A stretch of 64,000 nucleotides of DNA from Protonemura montana (taxonomy: Eukaryota; Arthropoda; Insecta; Plecoptera; Nemouridae), in NCBI GenBank assembly GCA_947568835.1, contig OX387605.1, forward strand, positions 2,542,001 to 2,606,000. Direction: 5' to 3'. The stretch's first letter is position 1; every line of letters starts with the position of its first letter. Positions 41,001 through 53,700 of the stretch are shown here, piece after piece. A model generated the notes under the pieces. It saw only the letters and a list, made by a program, of their open reading frames with translations, had not been told where the DNA came from and did not search any database. The position numbers were made by a program, and so were the translations under genes.

Positions 41001-44000
41001 CCTCTCAAACGCCCCTCATGCTCGCGTCGTCTCCGTCGCCACGGACAGCGGTATTCTAGTAGTGTTTGGGGGTAAAAATAGCCCTCTCAGGATTGCAGTC
41101 GTTTGGCCAATCGAAGGCGCTCGATCCGGCATTTAGACAAGGTGCAATATCTTTGCAACACATACGTGCGGGGCACGAGATCTGCGTTAGAAGGTTTCTA
41201 TCTACATGCATGACATGGAAAGGGTACCCTGGACAAATTGACCACAAGTACAAATGGTTCATATGGACCAAATGGTACCCTGAAACACAAGTTTAAATAA
41301 TAAGCCGCGTGGCTTATCTTTATCATCGTCTTGTTAAAATCAAGATGATATCAGTTTGCGATTGTAAGTAAGAAAAAAATTGAATTGAATAAACTGATGA
41401 TTTTGATTCCGTTTTGAACAAAACTCGCGAATTTCGTCTGCGCGGTGGAGGTGCCGTTTCCAAATCTTAATTTGCTCTGCGGGCTGCATTCAGGGGAGAT
41501 CGATTGCCATATTTTCAAAAGTATTGCTAACATGGTTGCAATATCACCTGCGGTCCCCTTCATAACTCACGTATTATTGCCTGGCCACGGCTCCACAAAG
41601 CCGCAACAAAATAATAAGTGTCGTTTAATCTCGAAAGTCTGCCTCGGCCACGGCGGAGCGGATCCGTTGCAACGTCTCTTGTTTCATCTGGACTCGTCGC
41701 CCGAGCGCAGGTTAGAAACGTGCTAAGCTGGTGTTGCATTTCTTCCCGAACTTTGTACAAATGTTTGTGGAAGTTGAAACAACAAAGTTATCCGTCGCTT
41801 TTCTCCCACGTCTCGCCGTCGCTTCTTGTGGCCCGCAATGGGATGGGGTATCACTTTCATCACTTTACCGATGTCTTTCATTAGACGGACGTCGACTGCG
41901 TCCTCCAACGCGAGGCTCACCGTGACCACGACGTCGCCGTGCAACGCGAACTTAAAAAAAAACAGCCTCGCGGGTCTCGTCGTATCGTTCTGATAATAAT
42001 TTTAAGTGCCCTTTCTTATCGTCTGTCGGCTGTTTCGGCAAAATCAGGAGTAATCAGAGATCTCGGCCAGCCCTAGACCGTTTAAAAACACTTAAAATGG
42101 ATTTGTTCCCCGAAAAGCTCGGAGGGTGGTGGATTTTTCGATAAGGTCGAACGTTTGGCAGTCACGCCAGGCGCACGTGGCTGACACGCGTGAGGGGGCA
42201 CGCCGTAGAAAGGTCAGGCCACAGTAGGGCAATTTTCCAGAGATGATTCGTGGGTTGTCATGGCTTCTTGATGAGTGGGGAATGATTTGACGCATCGTTG
42301 TAGAAAGATATTAACAATTTCCAGGTACCTATACGTCATCAGTTTCTTAGCTAATGTACTCGTGTACTTAGGCAAGTACACTGGCCCGTTGCTCTCATTT
42401 TCTCTCCAACAAATACCTTGTTTTACAGTCAATCGATGTTTCTTCCTCGATTTGACTCCACCTCGGAGCAGTATCCACGTTTACCGATGGATTCTCACAG
42501 GATTTACGCTAAGCTTGCATTTATTTCGATCCTATCACAACGCCCCGAACGCTCTGCCGCAAGACCGCGCAGTTGTAGCCATTCGGAATCGAGTCGAACC
42601 CTCGCCGAGGACCGTGTGCTGGCCACGTCGACCAAACCACGTCGGCGTCGACCGAAGATCCCTCTGTCGGGCAATCTCGCGCGGTCCACTAATTGGGCAC
42701 CGCGCCAAACTCCTTCGGATGGGACCACGGAGACATTTGGCAAGCTCCGCGAGGCGACACATTAAAAACACGGCCTCCCTGCAATTAGGACTATTACGGC
42801 CGTGAGAGTGAGACGGGGTGGCGGGGAGAAATCTGAGGGATCGCCACTAGCGCTGCGGGTCATTCTGTGGCCGGGCACTCAATCTTCATTAGAAGCGGTG
42901 CGCCCGGGACGAGATTTCACGCGTCTATAGTAATGTGACGTTACAGCATTAAACCCTGAGTTAGGGTTTGGGGTTATTTATGGCAACCAGCGATGAATAC
43001 GGGGGGTTTGGGGTTTGGGGTACCGGGGGGTTTGTCAGCCAATTCAGCTGCCGATGATCTGCATACACCCGACTTTGAGTGTACCAATCCTGCAAAGTTT
43101 AACAGCTATGACGTGTGTGACGTGTGTGTTGTCTGGCGACGACAGCGCTTTGCAAACTGGCGCATTATTTTGACAACTACACATTAATTGGAGGCCATCT
43201 TTTGCGTTTGCGCGCGAGGGTGGAATGTGCGATTCCAGGCATTGAATTCCACTTTCAATTAATCCAGATCGACGTCGTCCTCGCGGTGTGATTCAATGTA
43301 TTAATACTTTTGTGATCATATTCCAGCCTCCAGTTGTGCTGATTAATAAATTCAATTCGCACGCATATTGTTATCGGAATATTCCTCGCCGGCGGTTTTT
43401 TATGCAAATAAATCGTGAACCCCATTTTCTACTCGACTTGGCGTCGATATCAAAGGTCTATTGACGTCGACTAGAGTCCGTGCGCGACGCGGATTGGCTC
43501 GCTGCTTTTTTAATTTGCTAATGCATCAAGCTGGTTCCGAAGAGATCTCACCTGAATGAGCTTGCAGTGGAAAAGTAATCACACAACGCGACAAACGCCT
43601 CGCCCGAAAGCTGCACGAGCGAGCCTCGGGGAAACTAAACGATACAAATGTGTCCGCGGAAAATATGCATTTCCCCATTTTCCAGCTCATCCGGTTCATG
43701 AAGCTCATGATTGTTCTTTATTAAGCATTCCTATGGTTTTGGAAGAGTATGCCAGGCCAAAGGGTAGGTACAATTCTTTGCTTTTAGGGTGATTAGTCGA
43801 CATGTATGCCCCGGGCTTGTGTTCTGTTGAGACTGCGATGGGTTGGGGAGAGGGGTGAGAGGGAGGCGGGGGGGGGGTGTTATACACCTCGAGTCGTGGG
43901 TGAATACAGAGCATCACCCCTTCCCCCACCCATGACGTGCCGGGAATAGGGAACGAGTCGAAACTGCGAACGGGAGATATGACAAAAGGACGTAGCGTTA

Positions 44001-44261
44001 TGGGACGGGATAAAAACACGCGTTATGAGCAAAGCGGCGATTTGACGTCGATTTTGGTTTGGGGTTTCCGATTTGAAAGCGTGTACAGAGAGGGTGAGAA
44101 ATGCACGAAGAGATCACCGGAAAGGAAAACAGGCAATATCGATAACAGGTTTTAATGAGAGGCGTTGCGAATGAAAGGTTTGCGTTATTGGAAATGTGAC
44201 CTTGGTCTTCTTTACGTTGTTTTAGGGATGGCGATAAAGGCCCGGCCTTCCCAATACCTCA
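38066..44261. other. Long gene-free stretch (possible cpo 5' intron)
   Basis: No exon could be supported on either strand. Contains poly(G) 40190-40207, poly(C) 40401-40416 and G-rich patches at 42963-43032 and 43867-43878. A possible acceptor/donor pair lies at 43546-43554 (minus). GC-rich segments such as 42530-42760 give open frames in several phases without recognisable homology. Confidence 0.5.
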
Positions 44262-45282
44262 ACGAATGACACCCGTGAGATCACCGAAGTTGAGCAACAC
44301 TGCGCTGAGTCAGGTATTTGATGGGTGACCATTATACACATGACCAGTTCTGTTCGGGAGAGAGGTTGGAGGGATGAAAGTTAAGCAACACTGCGCTGAG
44401 TCAGGTATTTGATGGGTGACCATCATACACATGACCAGTTCTGTTCGGGAGAGAGGTTGGATGGATGAAAGTTAAGCAACACTGCGCTGGGTCAGGTATT
44501 TGATGGGTGACCATTATACACATGACCAGTTCTGTTCGGGAGAGAGGTTGGAGGGATGAAATTTAAGCAACACTGCGCTGGGTCACGTATTGGATGGGTG
44601 ACCATCATACACATGACCAGTTCTGTTCGGGAGAGAGGCTGGAGGGATGAAAGTTAAGCAACACTGTGCTGGGTCAGGTATTGGATGGGTGACCATCATA
44701 CACATGACCAGTTCTGTTCGGGAGAGAGGCTGGAGGGATGAAAGTTAAGCAACACTGTGCTGGGTCAGGTATTGGATGGGTGACCATCATACACATGACC
44801 AGTTCTGTTCGGTAGAGAGGTTGGAGGGATGAAAGTTAAGCAACACTGTGCTGGGTCAGGTATTGGATGGGTGACCATCATACACATGACCAGTTCTGTT
44901 CGGTAGAGAGGTTGGAGGGATGAAAGTTAAGCAACACTGTGCTGGGTCACGTATTGGATGGGTGACCATCATACACATGACCAGTTCTGTTCGGGAGAGA
45001 GGTTGGAGGGATGAAAGTTAGTACAGCAACTTCACTCGCCTTGCTTATCAACCTCTCGACAGCATGGATTTGTGGAGGAATCCTGTTGTTCGCGTTGTAC
45101 CGTCCTTCGGAAGGGACGTTAAGCCGGTGGTCCCCTTGGTCTTCGACAGGAGTAAGCTACGTGCCGGCACCGGGTTTCCCCTCCTCCCTTCTAGGCTAGG
45201 TACGTAACTTTATCACCAACTTCATAAGACCAGCGCTACGAAGCCTGTTGTCAAAACAGTGCGTCGTTAAACATAACACATC
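44262..45282 (+). mobile_element. 5S-derived SINE with 8-unit array and full tail
   Basis: A partial head (CACCCGTGAGATCACCGAAG) leads into eight units, then the tail. The tail retains the CGTCCTTCGGAAGGGACG hairpin and ends GTGCGTCGTTAAACATAACA. No target duplication was identified. Confidence 0.9.
44290..45017 (+). repeat. 91-bp tandem array, exactly 8 units
   Basis: 728 bp = 8 x 91. Sub-groups of units share variants: GGTATTTGATGG in units 1-3, ACTGTGCTGGG in units 5-8 and CGGTAGAGAGG in two successive units. This indicates stepwise local duplication. Confidence 0.96.
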
Positions 45283-46454
45283 GATCAAATGATTCATTTG
45301 AAAGCAAATAAATCATTGTTTTTTAATTACTTTATGTTGGATCAAGATAACTTTGCCAACCATCCGCCAGAGCGGCACATGTCCGGTCTGAATCGTCATC
45401 TCCAATACACCGCTCGGCTAGTACTATTGGATTCGCCAGCCACAAAACAGAAATAATTAAAAGAGAGAAAAACGAAGTGCTTTCCCGCACGGCGCCAGAG
45501 ATCCTTTTCATGATCCAGGCCACAGAGCTGAGGAGAATTCGGCTCGGGAAAAGTTTGGTTTTGATTTTCAATCAGTGGCGTTGCTCACGGCGTTGCCCAC
45601 TCTGATGCCGGGAGTTCCGGGAGTTCCGCCATGTTCCCAATTAGACGCGTTGTCTCCCGACGCGGCTGCAGGCGCGTTGCCATGACAACGTGGACCCGTC
45701 GACAGGTCACCGATGACGAGTTGGGATGTGTGAACAGCGAACGCTCTCGGCGCATAATCCATTACAGAAGTGACGAAACGACATTCGTATTTCGTATGTA
45801 TCATGGATTGAAACTTTAATATGACACGATTTCAATGTGTTTTTTTTTTTTTGTTTTTTTGGAAAGTCAGAGCAGAAACGAACTTTGTTCTGTTAGTTTA
45901 TTCACAAATTTGATTCGGAAAATGCGTATGTACGAGGAACGCTCTTCAAAATGTGAGTTTTCACTGCGCTAAGTGTCCAGGTCCCCGTATTTCCGCCGGA
46001 AGTCGTATTTGAGCGTCGTCTGTGAGCGTAATTTCCCCACGAACGGTTTTCCCGGTTCCCCCGAACCCCACCCGAGCGTCACCGATCGCGCACGACTCAT
46101 AAATAGAGCGATTCTTCCAGCCACTCAGGAACAACTCGCGTGGAAGTCACTGCCTTCGTGAAACATCTTAAAACAATCGTTTGCGGCGACGAGTCACCGC
46201 AGACTGGTTTGTCGCTGGAACCGGAAGGCGCTGGCGATTCAACGACCTTGACATTGCGTTTGATTTCACTTATATTCCACAAAAACCACTCTGCTCTTAA
46301 TTCGGATCGTTGATTAGAGACTGTTTTTCAAGAAGTATCCACAAATTCTTTAACTTCCAAGCTCTAGCAACGATCTTTTCAACAAGACCAGAGGTAAAAA
46401 AATGTCAATAAAAAAAATTTAATCCGTAATTCTTGCCTTTTTTTAATTATATAT
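45283..46454. other. Gene-free stretch
   Basis: No exon or element was recognised. A T-rich tract lies at 45839-45862. Confidence 0.5.
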
Positions 46455-47122
46455 GACCGGGAGAGAGTTTGGAGGGATAAAAGTTAAGCAACACTGCGCT
46501 GAGTCAGGTATTGGATGGGTGACCATCATACACATGACCAGTTCTGTTCGGGAGAGAGGTTGGAGGGATAAAAGTTAAGCAACACTGCGCTGAGTCAGGT
46601 ATTGGATGGGTGACCATCATACACATGGCCAGTTCTGTTCGGGAGAGAGGTTGGAAGGATGAAAGTTAAGCAACACTGCGCTGGGTCAGGTATTGGATGG
46701 GTGACCATCATACACATGACCAGTTCTGTTCGGGAGAGAGGTTGGAGGGATGAAAGTTAAGCAACACTGCGCTGAGTCAGGTATTGGATGGGTGACCATC
46801 ATACACATGACCAGTTCTGTTCGGGAGAGAAGTTGGAGGGATGAAAGTTAGTACAGCAACTTCACTCGCCTTGCTTATCAACCTCTCGACAGCATGGATT
46901 TGTGGAGGAATCCTGTTCGCGTTGTACCTACCGTCCTTCGGAAGGGACGTTAAGCCGGTGGTCCCCTTGGTGCTCTTCGACAGGAGTAGGCTATGTGCCC
47001 GGTTTTTTCCTCCTTCCATCAAGGCTAGGTTAGGTTCATAATCACCTACTCATTCACCGACGCCATTTGGTCATTTCTACAGGGCCGGTTGTCAAAACAG
47101 TGCGTCGTTAAACGCCACACAT
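46455..47122 (+). mobile_element. 5S-derived SINE with 4-unit array, 5' truncated
   Basis: Begins mid-unit (ACCGGGAGAGAGTTTGGAGG), has four complete units (46484-46847) and the tail to GTCGTTAAACGCCACACATC. The 5S-like head proper is missing. Confidence 0.9.
46484..46847 (+). repeat. 91-bp tandem array, exactly 4 units
   Basis: 364 bp = 4 x 91, each with the 5S-type box A, intermediate element and box C. Confidence 0.95.
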
Positions 47123-48083
47123 CAATATTTGTGAGAGATGAGCTAGTAAGAAGTCACTGCGCGTACACAAATGGTCGAGTCGAGCCGAGCCAGGCGACGT
47201 TTTGGCTGGAAATTGACTAATAATTTACATTTCAGTAAATTCTGTCGGTCGGTCGGTCGATCGCGCTGGCAGCTGATCTCGCCAAGTCTGTTGAAATCGT
47301 GCTGAGAGTTGCGTTTAATATCCGATGCTATCGACGCTACTTGTGTCCTCGTGATAAATCAACCGTCCAGTAAATTTGGTCGTCTTGACGGGGCGCCGGG
47401 TTCGACCCCCGTTTTGCAACAGACACTCGAAGGTCTTTGTTGGCTCGTTATTGGATGGGAAATATCCTGATCGTCCATGAAACTACGACAAGAGCAAGCA
47501 AATTTTGTGAAGTATTAAAAGTTTAGAAAGAAGCGAGAAGATGATTTTCATGCGGTCTGTTTGATAGTTTTCGACAGGGATCCAATAGGCACGATGATAG
47601 CATGCCAGTAGCTGTCTTTGTTTCTTAAAATTATATAATTTTTTTATGATCAACTCATATTTGAATCAATTAACGCAGAAAGTACACTCGCTCTCACGAT
47701 TATGTAAGTACTTAAACTAAACATGCGTATTTTCGGAAGTGAGGCTAGGCTAGTATGAGGTGGGTCTCAATCAGTATTTGCAAAATGTCAATTGATTTCG
47801 AGAAAATCATGTCTTTAAAGCGTGTTTGAACTACGTTTAGATAGTTGTTGGTGAAACCGGCCCTTAGCAGAACTTCTGTGATTGCCCCAACACGGTACCG
47901 TAGTCATAAATGACATTAAAATTTTGTCAATGCCACCGGACCCATGTCCAAGATCCCATGTCCAATGACCAGCTCAGAGCGACACCTCCTTCTCAACGCC
48001 CTCACCCGTGGGCCGGGTTAGCCCATCACGTGACTCGATATCGTCGCCCGTACGGAGGGGCGTTGCTCACGCAATGCTCGTCC

Positions 48084-48084
48084 G

Positions 48085-48115
<31 letters not shown>
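48084..48115. repeat. GTGC x 8 microsatellite (GCAC x 8 on minus strand)
   Basis: Eight exact tandem tetramers. On the minus strand the repeat reads GCAC, the motif recognised by the MEC-8/cpo/RBPMS family. Confidence 0.97.
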
Positions 48116-48116
<1 letters not shown>

Positions 48117-48140
48117 GCCTGCTTACCTGGAAAGACAGAA
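48109..48140 (-). promoter_or_regulatory. Candidate recursive (zero-length exon) splice site
   Basis: On the minus strand TTATTTCTGTCTTTCCAG is followed directly by GTAAGC. This is a strong 3' splice site abutting a 5' splice site (junction 48126/48127), as at Drosophila ratchet points. The orientation is that of cpo. It could instead be the 5' edge of a short unrecognised exon. Confidence 0.45.
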
Positions 48141-49052
48141 ATAACGTGCGTTAGACCAGGGCGATGCATTAGCGACACGTGAAACTTGAAAAGTTTTCGT
48201 CTGGTTGTTTTGATCACGTGTTCGGTCTCAAGTAACCTCACTTTTGTCCGCATTAAACAACAGGTGAACGAGTTTAATTAGCTGTTAAATTTAAGAGAAT
48301 ATGTTTTATTACGCTTGCGCTTGTTGTTTTACTGTTGGTAGTAAAGATTGCGTCGAACTGATAATTTATATTTATGTTTCTTGTCCCGTAGTCAGATGTG
48401 GAATAACTGTTCTCCTCACCCTAATATCCCGGTCCTTGTCCCGACTTTGCGGCTCTGTGCGTTTGAAGTCGGCGAAACTTCGAACCGAGGACCTCGGGGA
48501 CAGAGGGAAAAGCCTGCCCGCGAGCGCCCAAGAGTTTTTCACATTAGCAAATTTGAATAAAGTTAATAGTTTGTCAGCTTTAAGTGCAATTTTCTTTTAA
48601 AGCTTTCAGTGAAATCGCATTTCCTGTACGGGTGGTCTCGGGGAGGGTAATTTGAGACGGGCTTTTTGTACCAGAAGCAACGTTAAGTAGAAGAAAAAAT
48701 GATATCTTGAATGAAAACGACTAGAAGTGTGTGTGTGTGTGTGTGAGTTTTTTTTATATTTTGCTGAAGAACTTTATGGACAAGCGTCGCGCCCGTGAAT
48801 TTGCCTCCAATTCGAATCGAAGTGTCGTAAAATCAAGTCGTGCAGCCGTAAATATGAATCACCGTTAAACGAGTACGACATTTTCGGTGATCGAAACTCG
48901 ACCGAGTGTTATCTATTAAATTCCCCCACGCCACCTAGCGTCAAATCGCGCAACCTGGCGTCTCATTTCAATCTCCCCTCCCTCCCTCCCACACCCTAGG
49001 CGTCTCGGCCATGAAGTATCTCCTGGACCGTGACGGAAATTGCATCCTCGCC

Positions 49053-49072
49053 GGGGGGGGGGGGGGGGGGGG
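49053..49072. repeat. 20-nt poly(G) tract
   Basis: Uninterrupted G run in otherwise mixed sequence. Confidence 0.95.
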
Positions 49073-50758
49073 TATTGATGTCGGAAGTATGTCTAAGCAT
49101 ACAAACGTACACCAACACAAACACACGGCAGTTGTTTGCCAGATTTCGGAGGTGCGTTGCCCATCCCATCAGTTTGTTTGACATCCAAAACGTGTTCCGC
49201 GCCGCATTTCGTGCGGCAGTTAATCACGTCGCACTGGAAACTTGTTTCGCGCGCATTGTTTACAACTAAACAACCTCCAAACAACGGCACATCAACAGCT
49301 AGATGCCTCTTTTTTTTTATTCAACCCTTTTGTGCACGCGACATTTCGAGCACCGGCAATCATAACGACGCACGATTTTTCACCCGGCCTTCTAGACAAG
49401 GTGCAAGACAAAGATGGCGTCGCGCAATGCGGTGGCTTCATTGCCGAGATAATGGGGGCCGTGGTGGCCTAGCGATCTAGCACGCCAGGCACGTGAGTTG
49501 CAGAAGAGGTGGCATCTGTTTCGTTGTCACCGGCTTGTCTGAGTTAACTAAACGGTCAGCACTCGGTCACCGTCTAGACCGCCATCTATACGCGTGTGTG
49601 TGTGTGTGTGCGTGTACGCGTCTATGCGTAGAGGAGGTGCGTGCCGCGAAGTTCTCATACAAACGATGCCAATCTTTATTCATCTGTTTATGAGTCAAAC
49701 ATTCGCGGGTGAAGTTTGAATGATCAACGGAATGCGTTGTGCTTTTGTTAAGTAATGACGTGCCACTTGTCAAGTTTTTAGGCGGTGCTGCAAGACGTTC
49801 TAATAAGAAACCACTTGAACCACGGGTTTGATGGGGGGAGCGTTATCAAATGGAGCCTTGAGTGCCAATCATCTTGGTATCAATAACTGAATGGGGAACG
49901 GATTCCTCCGGGCTACGATATATTCTCTCGCCTGGATGTAAGATTCGCTTCGATGCACAGCCTGATTAAAAATAGGTAAACATTCTGTATAAGAGCTATG
50001 TTGCATTAGACCTTCAAAGAAGCAAGCGATGACAGCAAACAATATTCCAATCAAAAATTGTTTTAGCAACGTTATGCATTGCCATTGCCTCGGTGCATGA
50101 GTGCAATGACAATTGCTTCTTGGCTGTCACTCATCCCCCTCTCTCTCTATATATAGAAGCGTCTTGTTCTAACCTCAAAAGCACTAAAACTTGTGGAATA
50201 TCATCGCGAACGCTGCGACATGCACTTTGCAAGACCCCATTTACCTCATTGCGCGGTCGCTTCAATTGAGCACCGAACAATGCTCTAGTCGCTTAACCTC
50301 TTTCGTGCAAGCGGGGTTTAATACTTTAGTTCAACGACGGTGGAAAACGATGGTAACACTTGAATTACACAGTTCTGGTAATGATTTTGTTGCAAGCTGT
50401 TATCTCCATTACCTAAAGCTTCTTGCTGAGATGATTTGCCGTGCTATTTCAATTGCATTATTGTCATTCACTTCTCGGCACGGCTACTGTATTATTGACA
50501 AGCATGTTGGATAAAGCGTGCTCGGCCCCCGCGCACGACGCCATTTTATACTGATCATTAATTCATTCGCTGAAATGAAAGAGTATTTCGAATTAAAAAA
50601 AAACTGACACAAGAACTCGTTGAAAGGTCTGTGCGATCTAAGCCCCCGTGTTTATGTTATTCCCCCGGCGTGTTTTCTTTGGTAACAAAACACCCCGCTA
50701 GAGGCGCGTCACTCGACTCTCGCCAGAAATCTTTACCTCTCTCTTTCTCTGAATAGTA

Positions 50759-53700
50759 AGTTTAGTCAGAGTCACAGCGCTAATGTTAAACTTCCAGGCA
50801 TTGTGTTTACAGGTTTAGTCAGAGTCACAGTGCTATTGTTAAACGTCCAGGCATTGGGTTTACAGGTTTAGTCAGAGTCACAGCGCTAATGTTAAACGTC
50901 CTGGCATTGGGTTTACAGGTTTAGTCAGAATCACAGCGCTAATTTTAAACGTCCTGGCATTGGGTTTACAGGTTTAGTCAGAGTCACAGCGCTAATGTTA
51001 AACGTCCAGGCATTGTGTTTACAGGTTTAGTCAGAGTCACAGTGCTAATGTTAAACGTCCTGTCATTGGGTTCACAGGTTTGGTCAGAGTCACAGTGCTA
51101 ATGTTAAACGTCCTGTCATTGGGTTTACAGGTTTGGTCAGAGTCACAGTGCTAATGTTAAACGTCCAGGCATTGTGTTTACAGGTTTAGTCAGAGTCACA
51201 GTGCTAATGTTAAACGTCCTGTCATTGGGTTCACAGGTTTAGTCAGAGTCACAGTGCTAATGTTAAACGTCCTGCCATTAGGTTTACAGGTTTAGTCAGA
51301 GTCACAGTGCTAATGTTAAACGTCCTGCCATTAGGTTTACAGGTTTAGTCAGAGTCACAGTGCTAATGTTAAACGTGCTGTCATTGGGTTTACAGGTTTA
51401 GTCAGAGTCACAGTGCTAATGTTAAACGTCCTGCCATTGTGTTTACAGGTTCAGTCAGAGTCACAGCGCTAATGTTAAACGTCCTGTCATTGGGTTTACA
51501 GGTTTAGTCAGAGTCACAGCGCTAATGTTAAACGTCCTGTCATTGGGTTTACAGGTTTAGTCAGAGTCACAGTGCTAATGTTAAACGTCCTGCCATTAGG
51601 TTTACAGGTTTAGTCAGAGTCACAGTGCTAATGTTAAACGTCCTGCCATTAGGTTTACAGGTTTAGTCAGAGTCACAGTGCTAATGTTAAACGTGCTGTC
51701 ATTGGGTTTACAGGTTTAGTCAGAGTCACAGTGCTAATGTTAAACGTCCTGCCATTGTGTTTACAGGTTCAGTCAGAGTCACAGCGCTAATGTTAAACGT
51801 CCTGTCATTGGGTTTACAGGTTTAGTCAGAGTCACAGCGCTAATGTTAAACGTCATGCCATTGGGTTAACAGGTTTAGTCAGAGTCACAGTGCTTATGTT
51901 AAACGTGCTGTCATTGGGTTTACAGGTTCAGTCAGAGTCACAGCGCTAATGTTAAACGTCCTGTCATTGGGTTTACAGGTTTAGTCAGAGTCACAGTGCT
52001 AATGTTAAACGTCCTGCCATTAGGTTTACAGGTTTAGTCAGAGTCACAGTGCTAATGTTAAACGTGCTGTCATTGGGTTTACAGGTTTAGTCAGAGTCAC
52101 AGTGCTAATGTTAAACGTCCTGCCATTGTGTTTACAGGTTCAGTCAGAGTCACAGCGCTAATGTTAAACGTCCTGTCATTGGGTTTACAGGTTTAGTCAG
52201 AGTCACAGCGCTAATGTTAAACGTCCTGTCATTGGGTTTACAGGTTTAGTCAGAGTCACAGTGCTAATGTTAAACGTCCTGCCATTAGGTTTACAGGTTT
52301 AGTCAGAGTCACAGTGCTAATGTTAAACGTCCTGCCATTAGGTTTACAGGTTTAGTCAGAGTCACAGTGCTAATGTTAAACGTGCTGTCATTGGGTTTAC
52401 AGGTTTAGTCAGAGTCACAGTGCTAATGTTAAACGTCCTGCCATTGTGTTTACAGGTTCAGTCAGAGTCACAGCGCTAATGTTAAACGTCCTGCCATTAG
52501 GTTTACAGGTTTAGTCAGAGTCACAGTGCTAATGTTAAACGTGCTGTCATTGGGTTTACAGGTTTAGTCAGAGTCACAGCGCTAATGTTAAACGTCCTGC
52601 CATTGGGTTTACAGGTTTAGTCAGAGTCACAGCGCTAATGTTAAACGTCCTGCCATTGGGTTTACAGGTTTAGTCAGAGTCACAGCGCTAATGTTAAACG
52701 TCCTGCCATTGGGTTTACAGGTTTAGTCAGAGTCACAGTGCTAATGTTTAACGTCCTGCCATTGTGTTTACAGGTTTAGTCAGAGTCACAGCGCTAATGT
52801 TAAACGTCCTGCCAATAGGTTTACAGGTTTAGTCAGAGTCACAGCGCTAATGTTAAACGTCCTACCATTGGGTTTACAGGTTTAGTCAGAGTCACAGTGC
52901 TAATGTTTAACGTCCTGCCATTGTGTTTACAGGTTTAGTCAGAGTCACAGCGCTAATGTTAAACGTCCTGCCATTAGGTTTACAGGTTTAGTCAGAGTCA
53001 CAGCGCTAATGTTAAACGTCCTGCCAATAGGTTTACAGGTTTAGTCAGAGTCACAGCGCTAATGTTAAACGTCCTACCATTGGGTTTACAGGTTTAGTCA
53101 GAGTCACAGCGCTAATGTTAAACGTCCTGTCATTGGGTTTACAGGTTTAGTCAGAGTCACAGTGCTAATGTTAAACGTCCTGCCATTAGGTTTACAGGTT
53201 TAGTCAGAGTCACAGTGCTAATGTTAAACGTCCTGCCATTAGGTTTCAGGTTTAGTCAGAGTCACAGTGCTAATGTTAAACGTGCTGCCATTGTGTTTAC
53301 AGGTTCAGTCAGAGTCACAGCGCTAATGTTAAACGTCCTGTCATTGGGTTTACAGGTTTAGTCAGAGTCACAGCGCTAATGTTCAACGTCATGCCATTGG
53401 GTTTACAGGTTTAGTCAGAGTCACAGCGCTAATGTTAAACGTCCTGTCATTGGGTTTACAGGTTTAGTTAGAGTCACAGTGCTAATGTTAAACATCCTGC
53501 CATTAGGTTTACAGGTTTAGTCAGAGTCACAGCGCTAATGTTAAACGTCCTGCCATTAAGTTTACAGGTTTAGTCAGAGTCACAGTGCTAATGTTAAACG
53601 TCCTGCCATTGTGTTTACAGGTTCAGTCAGAGTCACAGCGCTAATGTTAAACGTCCTGTCATTGGGTTTACAGGTTTAGTCAGAGTCACAGCGCTAATGT

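Larger units (their letters stand above)
47123..50758. other. Gene-free stretch (possible cpo 5' intron)
   Basis: No exon was recognised. Contains a candidate zero-length splice site (48109-48140, minus), a GTGC repeat (48084-48115), GT repeats (48728-48745 and 49593-49610), poly(G) 49053-49072, and tRNA-SINE-like patches near 47395-47415 (GGGTTCGACCCC) and 49455-49510 (GTGGCCTAGCGATCTAGCAC). Confidence 0.5.
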
